The notes under the pieces were generated by a model, which was given only the letters and a program-made list of their open reading frames with translations, searched no databases and was not told the origin of the DNA. Positions 6,791-12,527 of a stretch of DNA of 12,527 nt are shown piece after piece (position 1 is the first letter of the stretch; every line of letters begins with the position of its first letter). This DNA comes from an uncultured Methylococcaceae bacterium (GTDB taxonomy: Bacteria > Pseudomonadota > Gammaproteobacteria > Methylococcales > Methylomonadaceae). The translations under genes were made by a program, and so were the position numbers. The stretch covers positions 1 to 12,527 of the forward strand of contig CAIUYS010000682.1 of the NCBI GenBank assembly GCA_903903365.1. The letters run 5' to 3'.

Positions 6791-8592
6791 TACCCTAGAC
6801 TGGTTTCCAACACTCGCCAGACCAATTCTTCAAAATCAATACCCGCCTGTTTAGCCGCCATCGGCACCAGGCTATGATCTGTCATGCCGGGTACGGTATT
6901 AATTTCAATCAGTTGATACTGTCCGGAATCGTCAATAAAAACATCGACTCTTGCCCATCCCTTTGCGCCCACTACCTTACTCGCGGTTACCGCCAGGTTT
7001 CGCAAAAACAACTCCTGCTCTTGATCCAAGCCACAAGGACAGTGATATTGGGTGGTCGTCGCATTATATTTTGCTTCGTAATCATAAAAGGTATGAGGCG
7101 ATTCCAAACGAATAACCGGCAAAGCCTCATCATTCAATACCGCAACCGTATATTCCTTACCGGTAACCCAGCTTTCAGCATAAACATCACAACGATATTC
7201 CAATGCGACTTGCAGTGCTTTGTACAACTCGTCGCGTGAATTGGCCTTGCTCATGCCTATACTGGAACCCTCTTGGGCGGGCTTGACAATAACCGGAAAT
7301 CCCAGTTTTTCAATACAGGCCTCCAGATCATTTTCATCCTGCAATAAACACCACTTGGGCGTTACCAATCCGTATCCTTGCCAGCATAATTTGGTTCTGA
7401 GCTTATCCATTGTTAATGCAGAAGCCATCACTCCGCTGCCGGTATAAGGAATACCCATGGCCTGCAGAACCCCCTGAAGCACTCCATCTTCACCACCGCG
7501 TCCATGAATGATGTTAAAGACCCGATCCACTTTTATTCCAGCCAAGGCACCGATTGGGCTATCCGTTACATCAATAGCAACAGCATCCACACCTTTACGT
7601 ATTAAGGCATCATAAACGGCTTTACCACTTCTTAGCGAAACCGCTCTTTCTGCAGCCGACCCACCCATTAATACGGCAACACGCCCAAATTTTTCCGGAT
7701 TAGACGTGTCAGTTCGCATTACTTCAACTTCACCTACCATACAAACCTCAGTCAGCAATTCCACGCCTTGATGCTCCTTTACTTTATGTTGAACAAAGTA
7801 AATTAAGTCTTCTATATCAGCTGCGGAGGCATTACCCGTATTTACAATAAAATTGGCGTGTTTTTCCGATACCTTGGCACCACCAATCGCAACCCCTTTC
7901 AATCCTGTTAATTCTATTAATCTTGCCGCGTAATCACCTTCCGGATTTCTAAATACCGATCCGCAACTCGGTTGGTTAGTTGGCTGTGTTTTTGCCCGTG
8001 TTTCCAAAAAGCCTTTTATTTTTTGCTGACTGGCCACCTTATCACCTTGCGGCAATGCTAACCGACAACTCAGAAACCATTCGTTTTTAAACCCTTTTAC
8101 AGAGCGGTAACCCACTTCAAAATCATCAGGATATCGAAGTGCTATGTTGCCCGACTGATCAATCACTTCTACCTGCTTAACAATGCCCCAAGTCACTCCG
8201 CCGAAGGCACCCGCGTTCATTTTTAAAGCGCCCCCCATGGTTCCGGGAATTCCGGCCAAAAACTCGGCCCCCATCAAACCTTGTTCTGCACAAAAACGGG
8301 CTACATGTGCACAAGGAACGCCCACTTCAACATAAACCGAGCCATCTTCGGCACGCTTCATTTCTTTCAAGCGTCCTTTTGTATTAATAACCGTGCCGCG
8401 GATACCGCCATCCCTGACTAATAAATTACTGCCTAACCCCATCCAAAACAGAGGTTCTGATGCGGGTAAAGCAGCTAGAAACTCACACAAATCCTGCTTA
8501 TCAAACGGAATATAAAGCCGATCCGCAGGCCCGCCTACGCGCCAACTTGTATATTTAGCCAGTTTTTCGTTGCTTAATAAGCGTCCTTTCAT
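6790..8592 (-). CDS. murB-ddlB: MurB-DdlB fusion: UDP-N-acetylenolpyruvoylglucosamine reductase / D-alanine--D-alanine ligase
   Basis: One 600-residue frame joins two consecutive cytoplasmic steps that are normally separate genes. Residues 1-288 are MurB of the shorter, YRxS-containing group without the enteric insertion: [10 protein letters not shown] near 15-24, FAD-binding GSNLLV 54-59, [10 protein letters not shown] 114-123, YRS 162-164, CGSVFRNP 210-217 with the catalytic serine S212, and the catalytic glutamate E282 (LLTEV). After about 15 residues comes complete DdlB (292-600): GGSAAER 310-316, HGRGGEDG 363-370, the loop EGSS 441-444, YEAKY 505-509, and metal ligands D550, E563 and N565. 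All catalytic residues checked are present in both halves. I chose ATG at 8592 because it forms an ATGA overlap with the murC stop; a GTG at 8625 would add 11 residues. Neither has a strong Shine-Dalgarno. The order murC-murB-ddlB-ftsQ is otherwise canonical. Confidence 0.93.
   Translation of the reverse strand: MKGRLLSNEKLAKYTSWRVGGPADRLYIPFDKQDLCEFLAALPASEPLFWMGLGSNLLVRDGGIRGTVINTKGRLKEMKRAEDGSVYVEVGVPCAHVARFCAEQGLMGAEFLAGIPGTMGGALKMNAGAFGGVTWGIVKQVEVIDQSGNIALRYPDDFEVGYRSVKGFKNEWFLSCRLALPQGDKVASQQKIKGFLETRAKTQPTNQPSCGSVFRNPEGDYAARLIELTGLKGVAIGGAKVSEKHANFIVNTGNASAADIEDLIYFVQHKVKEHQGVELLTEVCMVGEVEVMRTDTSNPEKFGRVAVLMGGSAAERAVSLRSGKAVYDALIRKGVDAVAIDVTDSPIGALAGIKVDRVFNIIHGRGGEDGVLQGVLQAMGIPYTGSGVMASALTMDKLRTKLCWQGYGLVTPKWCLLQDENDLEACIEKLGFPVIVKPAQEGSSIGMSKANSRDELYKALQVALEYRCDVYAESWVTGKEYTVAVLNDEALPVIRLESPHTFYDYEAKYNATTTQYHCPCGLDQEQELFLRNLAVTASKVVGAKGWARVDVFIDDSGQYQLIEINTVPGMTDHSLVPMAAKQAGIDFEELVWRVLETSLG
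7717..7735 (-). promoter_or_regulatory. Possible internal ribosome binding site and ATG for free DdlB
   Basis: At the MurB-DdlB junction the minus strand reads AGGTGA (7730-7735), ten bases, then an in-frame ATG at 7719 (codon 292 of the fusion). Starting there would give a 309-residue protein, close to the size of stand-alone DdlB (about 306 in E. coli). The match may be chance, because the same bases encode the V-G-E-V-E-V linker. Confidence 0.35.
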
Positions 8593-10055
8593 ATCGAACG
8601 GGTCAGTGGTGAAGACGTCCGACACTCAAGTGCTTCAGTTAGCAATTCGGGTAATTGGGTAGCAATTTGCCCAACATTACCGGCTCCCATCGTCAAAATC
8701 ACATCATCCGGTCTGACGATGCCCGCCAATATTTTTGGCAGCTCTTGCCAGTCATCAACAAATACCGGATCAACTTGTGCGCGCATACGAATGGCACGGC
8801 TTAATGCGCGACCGTCTGCACCTGCAATTTCTGCTTCGCCTGCGGAATAAACATCCATCAAAATCAGCACATCGACAGTCGACAATACCTGTACGAAATC
8901 TTCAAATAAATCGCGAGTTCGCGTATACCGATGCGGCTGAAAAATAATCACTGAGCGCCTTTCCGGCCAAGCTTGATGCAAGGCCTCCAGGGTTGCGGCA
9001 ATTTCCCGGGGATGATGTCCGTAATCATCAACCAGAGTTAGCTTGCCGCCATCAATGGCCAAGTCACCCTGAACCTGAAAACGTCTGCCGACCCCCTTAA
9101 ATGCACCCAGACTTTTAACGATAGCTTCATCAGCAACAGCAAGGCGGGTTGCCACGGCAATAGCCGCCAAGGAATTAAGCATGTTATGCCAACCCGGCAT
9201 ATTTAACGTCACCTGCAACTGCGGATAATTCCCTCGGCGAATAACACTAAACGTTGTCAGCATACCGTCTTGTTTAATATCTACCGCACGAATATCCGCG
9301 TCTTCATGAACGCCGTAAGTAACGACCGGCTTGGATAGCTGCGGCAAAATTTCTCTTACGCCTTCGTCATCCAGACACATCACTGCCAATCCATAAAAAG
9401 GCAAATGATGTAAAAATTCTACAAAGGTATCTTTTAAACGTTGATAATTGTTCTGGTAAGTTTCCATATGGTCTTGGTCTATATTGGTGACCACTGCCAT
9501 CATGGGCTGGAGGTATAAAAATGACGCATCACTTTCATCCGCTTCAGCCACCAAGTAATTACCCAAACCCAGCTTGGCATTACTACCTGCACTATTTAAA
9601 CGCCCGCCAATAACAAACGTAGGATCCAATCCGCCTTCCGCCAAAATACTGGCTGTTAAACTGGTTGTGGTGGTTTTGCCATGCGTACCCGCGACGGCAA
9701 TACCAAAACGAAAGCGCATCAACTCGGCCAGCATTTCGGCACGCGGAATAACCGGAGTTCTATTAAGATAGGCTTGGTCAATTTCTTCATTACTACGATC
9801 TATGGCCGTTGACGCAACCACCACATCCGCTTTCGTAACATTTTCCCGCTGATGTCCAATAGTAATAGTCACCCCCAAATCTGCGAGTCTTTGCGTTACC
9901 GCACTTTCTTTTATATCCGAACCCGACACTTCATAACCCAGGTTGAACAAGACTTCAGCGATACCGCTCATGCCTGTGCCGCCCACACCCACAAAATGGA
10001 TGCGTTCGATATTGCCGAAGGTAGATGTAGCGTGCGTACTGGCCGGAATTCTCAT
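8589..10055 (-). CDS. murC: UDP-N-acetylmuramate--L-alanine ligase MurC
   Basis: MurC adds L-alanine to UDP-MurNAc with ATP, the first amino acid of the peptidoglycan stem peptide, in the cytoplasm. The 488-residue product has the family's usual length and three-domain plan. The N-terminal UDP-binding domain shows GVGGTGM at 23-29 and SGSD at 44-47. The central ATPase domain has the P-loop GTHGKTT at 123-129, EADESD at 171-176 and NIDQDH at 191-196. The C-terminal domain carries [10 protein letters not shown], which follows the FKGVGRRF segment, and the QPHRYTRT stretch. ATG at 10055 overlaps the murG stop as ATGA and is preceded by GAGG at seven-base spacing, so the start is well supported. 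The stop overlaps the ATG of murB-ddlB in the same way. Confidence 0.98.
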   Translation of the reverse strand: MRIPASTHATSTFGNIERIHFVGVGGTGMSGIAEVLFNLGYEVSGSDIKESAVTQRLADLGVTITIGHQRENVTKADVVVASTAIDRSNEEIDQAYLNRTPVIPRAEMLAELMRFRFGIAVAGTHGKTTTTSLTASILAEGGLDPTFVIGGRLNSAGSNAKLGLGNYLVAEADESDASFLYLQPMMAVVTNIDQDHMETYQNNYQRLKDTFVEFLHHLPFYGLAVMCLDDEGVREILPQLSKPVVTYGVHEDADIRAVDIKQDGMLTTFSVIRRGNYPQLQVTLNMPGWHNMLNSLAAIAVATRLAVADEAIVKSLGAFKGVGRRFQVQGDLAIDGGKLTLVDDYGHHPREIAATLEALHQAWPERRSVIIFQPHRYTRTRDLFEDFVQVLSTVDVLILMDVYSAGEAEIAGADGRALSRAIRMRAQVDPVFVDDWQELPKILAGIVRPDDVILTMGAGNVGQIATQLPELLTEALECRTSSPLTRSI

Positions 10056-11128
10056 AGTTCCGCCTCAGCGCTGCAATAGCCAGCAACAACAGCAGTTGCG
10101 TCCAACCGCGCACAATGTTTTGCAGCAGCGCTCATCGCAGGCAATTTTTTAAGTGCCTCTGTTATCTGTTCAGCCAGTGTTACCGGATTCAAATCTTTTT
10201 GCCTCAATAGAAGTCCTGCGCCAGCTTCTGTTAAATAACGGGCATTGGCCGTTTGATGATCATCAATAGCGCTCGGTAACGGTATAAAAATAGCAGGTAT
10301 ACCCATTGCCGAAACTTCACTGACCGTCATGGCTCCTGCCCTGCAAATCACCAAATCAGCCCATCGATAAGCCGCCACCATGTCCTCAATAAAGGCACTG
10401 GTTTCTGCTTTAATACCTAAATTCTGATAACGACTTTCGACCTGGGACAACATGGCGGCGCCGGTTTGATGCTTTATTTGCACGGCTTGTGTTTGCAAGC
10501 CAGTGCTTAGAAATTCAGCAATCGCCTCAGGCACTGTTTCATTTAATATTTGGGCACCCTGACTACCACCAAAAACAAATATCCTGACTTCCTTTTCAGT
10601 CTGCTGGCGGTCATTTTCCAAAACAGTAAGAAACTGCTTTCTTAAAGGATTTCCTGTACATTTTGCTTTGGTTTTTGCATTAAAACTGCCCGGAAATGCC
10701 TCTAATACTTGATTAGCCAAACAAGCAAGCAAACGATTAGTGGTGCCTGGAATCCGGTTTTGCTCATGGATGACCAAAGGCAAACCCAACAGCTTTGCCA
10801 TCAACCCACCGGGCCCTGCAACAAATCCACCCATACCCAGCACCACATCCGGCTTACGCTTGCGCAATATTTTCATGGCCTGCACACCAGCTTTTAACAA
10901 CATAAACACCGCAGTTATTTTTGTCGTTAAGCCTTTGCCACGCACACCGGCAACGGATAACCAATCGATTTCAATACCGCTGGCTGGAATTACCCGACTT
11001 TCCAAACCCTTCTGCGTTCCCAACCAACTCACCTGCCAGCCTTGCTCTTTTAACAATTCTGCGACAGCCAGTGCCGGAAAAACATGCCCGCCGGTTCCAC
11101 CAGCCATGATGACTATACGCTTGCCCAT
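10052..11128 (-). CDS. murG: Lipid II synthase MurG (undecaprenyl-PP-MurNAc-pentapeptide N-acetylglucosaminyltransferase)
   Basis: MurG transfers GlcNAc from UDP-GlcNAc to lipid I on the inner face of the cytoplasmic membrane, producing lipid II. The 358-residue product matches the family. It has two Rossmann-like halves of a GT-B (family 28) transferase: the N-terminal glycine loops GGTGGH at 10-15 and [11 protein letters not shown] at 98-108, then HEQN at 121-124; in the C-terminal half GGSQGAQ at 187-193, RAGAMTVSE at 263-271 with the sugar-nucleotide contact E271, and QTANA at 292-296. ATG at 11128 lies 16 bases inside the end of ftsW, with AAAGG shortly upstream. The stop overlaps murC by four bases. 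No oddities noted. Confidence 0.98.
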   Translation of the reverse strand: MGKRIVIMAGGTGGHVFPALAVAELLKEQGWQVSWLGTQKGLESRVIPASGIEIDWLSVAGVRGKGLTTKITAVFMLLKAGVQAMKILRKRKPDVVLGMGGFVAGPGGLMAKLLGLPLVIHEQNRIPGTTNRLLACLANQVLEAFPGSFNAKTKAKCTGNPLRKQFLTVLENDRQQTEKEVRIFVFGGSQGAQILNETVPEAIAEFLSTGLQTQAVQIKHQTGAAMLSQVESRYQNLGIKAETSAFIEDMVAAYRWADLVICRAGAMTVSEVSAMGIPAIFIPLPSAIDDHQTANARYLTEAGAGLLLRQKDLNPVTLAEQITEALKKLPAMSAAAKHCARLDATAVVAGYCSAEAEL

Positions 11129-12288
11129 TTCGACCTTTCTTTTGGCGTGTTGGCATTAATCTCAGCCACTTCGCTTTGCACACGGAACAACAACGCAACC
11201 GCGCAACACATAATCATCATACTGCCTCCGCCATAACTCATTAATGGCAAAGTCAGTCCTTTGGTTGGCAAAATGCCCATATTAACGCCCATATTGACGA
11301 ATGCCTGAAACCCGAACCAGATACCTAAGCCATAAGCAATAAATGCAGAAAATCGTTCCCCTGCTTTTTCTGCTGCCATGCCTATCTCAAACGTGCGCCA
11401 GACCAACAAGGAAAATAAACCGATAACCGTCAGTACACCCAGCAAGCCAAGCTCTTCTCCGATTACTGAAAATAAAAAATCGGTATGCGCCTCAGGCAAA
11501 TAAAACAATTTTTGTATACCGCTTCCCAAACCCACACCCAGCCACTCGCCACGTCCAAATGATATAAGCGCATGCACCAATTGATAACCGGTATCTTTGG
11601 CATCCGCCCAGGGATTCATAAAGCTGGTCACGCGTTTCATGCGATACGGTTCAAAATAAACCAATAATCCTGCCAATACGCCCACAAAGGACAGCAGCAT
11701 AATGAATTGCGATAGTCGCGCTCCCGCTAAAAACATAATACCCATGGCAATAATTAATATCACCACAGCAGAACCAAAATCAGGCTCCATTAGCAGCAAT
11801 ACGCTAGCCACTGAAAACAAAATTAACGGTTTAATCAAGCCAAAAGCGGATTCCCGTATTGATTGCTGATGTCGAGTTACATACCCTGCCATATAAATAA
11901 CAGAGAAATATTTAACGACTTCTGATACCTGTATCCTCAAGCCGCCTAGCGACAACCAGCGTGTACTTCCGTTAACCTTCACCCCAAGGCCGGGTATCAG
12001 GACAATCACCAGTAATAATAAACCGACTATAAACAACGATTGCCCCGCTTTTTCCCAAACACGGATAGGGGTAAAGGCAACGCATGTCCCTAAAAACAGC
12101 CCAAGACCTATATGCAAAGACTGTCTGACCGGATAGTAAAAACTGCTGCCGGTCATTTTTACGCCCAAATGCAATGATGATGACGCTACCATGACATAAC
12201 CAATTAGCAATAGACTCATCGTCACCACAAGCAACAAAGGGTCAAAATGAAACCGCCCAATGCGTGATGGCTTCGCGCGTTTGTTCAT
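11113..12288 (-). CDS. ftsW: Peptidoglycan glycosyltransferase FtsW (SEDS family)
   Basis: FtsW polymerises lipid II into glycan strands at the septum together with its partner transpeptidase FtsI. The 391-residue product is highly hydrophobic, with about ten predicted membrane helices beginning near residue 17 after a basic cytoplasmic N-terminus. SEDS signatures are clear: [19 protein letters not shown] at 106-120, [10 protein letters not shown] at 167-176, the extracellular loop [12 protein letters not shown] at 225-236 holding the probable catalytic aspartate D229 (equivalent to the WED aspartate of E. coli FtsW), [17 protein letters not shown], and [20 protein letters not shown] near the C-terminus. 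Position between murD and murG identifies it as FtsW rather than RodA. ATG at 12288 overlaps the murD stop as ATGA; no separate Shine-Dalgarno is evident, so coupling is likely. Confidence 0.97.
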   Translation of the reverse strand: MNKRAKPSRIGRFHFDPLLLVVTMSLLLIGYVMVASSSLHLGVKMTGSSFYYPVRQSLHIGLGLFLGTCVAFTPIRVWEKAGQSLFIVGLLLLVIVLIPGLGVKVNGSTRWLSLGGLRIQVSEVVKYFSVIYMAGYVTRHQQSIRESAFGLIKPLILFSVASVLLLMEPDFGSAVVILIIAMGIMFLAGARLSQFIMLLSFVGVLAGLLVYFEPYRMKRVTSFMNPWADAKDTGYQLVHALISFGRGEWLGVGLGSGIQKLFYLPEAHTDFLFSVIGEELGLLGVLTVIGLFSLLVWRTFEIGMAAEKAGERFSAFIAYGLGIWFGFQAFVNMGVNMGILPTKGLTLPLMSYGGGSMMIMCCAVALLFRVQSEVAEINANTPKERSKWASV

Positions 12289-12527
12289 GCCAGCAAGCCC
12301 AATACGGCTTTGGAAAATTGATCACCTCTATCTTGATAATTTTTATATTGATCAAGACTGGCGCAGGCTGGCGACAACAACACACTGTCGCCGGCCCTAG
12401 CAAGACTGGCGGAAATTTTTACAGCTTGCGCCATGTTATCGGCCGCATAAACGGGCACACAATCATTCAATGCCTGTTTTATCAAGTCCGCATCCTTGCC
12501 CATTAAAACAACACTTTTTGCTTTTTC
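12285..12527 (-). CDS. murD: UDP-N-acetylmuramoylalanine--D-glutamate ligase MurD, C-terminal fragment (5' end outside window)
   Basis: MurD adds D-glutamate to UDP-MurNAc-L-Ala with ATP in the cytoplasm. Only the last 80 codons are in the window; the frame stays open to the edge. The visible part is the end of the C-terminal domain, with [20 protein letters not shown] close to the stop, the conserved MurD signature that helps bind the incoming amino acid. The stop TGA overlaps the ftsW ATG by four bases. Upstream dcw genes (mraY, murF and so on) would be expected to the right of the window. Confidence 0.95.
   Translation of the reverse strand, partial: EKAKSVVLMGKDADLIKQALNDCVPVYAADNMAQAVKISASLARAGDSVLLSPACASLDQYKNYQDRGDQFSKAVLGLLA

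Noticed and set aside
7677..7760. MurB-DdlB fusion as a simple frameshift artefact.
   Set aside because: Both halves are in the same frame with no disrupted motif and no interrupted residues at the junction. An artefact would require a miscalled stop codon, which cannot be excluded from sequence alone but is not indicated.

Overview
The window carries one almost continuous block of genes, all transcribed from the minus strand (right to left). It is the distal half of a dcw (division and cell wall) cluster, followed by a large flavoprotein gene that runs off the left edge. The gene order murD-ftsW-murG-murC-murB-ddlB-ftsQ-ftsA-ftsZ, the presence of FtsQ, FtsA and FtsW, and the sequence character point to a Gammaproteobacterium of moderate G+C. 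The large multidomain flavoprotein and the overall feel suggest a methanotroph-like lineage (Methylococcales), but that is recollection rather than proof and should be treated as tentative.

Right to centre (12527 down to 3567): the 3' end of murD, then ftsW, murG, murC, a single reading frame encoding MurB and DdlB as one polypeptide, ftsQ, ftsA and ftsZ. Most junctions are translationally coupled: ATGA overlaps at murD/ftsW, murG/murC and murC/murB-ddlB, TAATG at ddlB/ftsQ, and a 16-base overlap at ftsW/murG. Only ftsQ/ftsA (35 bases) and ftsA/ftsZ (33 bases) are separated, and ftsZ has its own good ribosome binding site. Together the genes make the lipid II precursor in the cytoplasm (MurC, MurB, DdlB, MurD), transfer GlcNAc at the membrane (MurG), and build the divisome (FtsZ ring, FtsA anchor, FtsQ scaffold, FtsW glycan polymerase).

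Centre (3182-3566): a 385-base gap without a convincing gene. A strong hairpin just after ftsZ looks like the cluster's terminator. lpxC, which often follows ftsZ in Gammaproteobacteria, is not there.

Left (3181 down to 1): one uninterrupted frame of at least 1060 codons, read codon by codon with no stop. It contains an unrecognised N-terminal region of about 290 residues, two cysteine clusters of iron-sulfur type, a GltD/NfnB-like FAD and NAD(P) oxidoreductase module, and a C-terminal ferredoxin-NADP reductase-like module (NfnA/PyrK-like) cut by the window edge.

The two most interesting items are the MurB-DdlB fusion, which may also carry an internal start for free DdlB, and the single-chain Nfn/SudAB-like flavoprotein.
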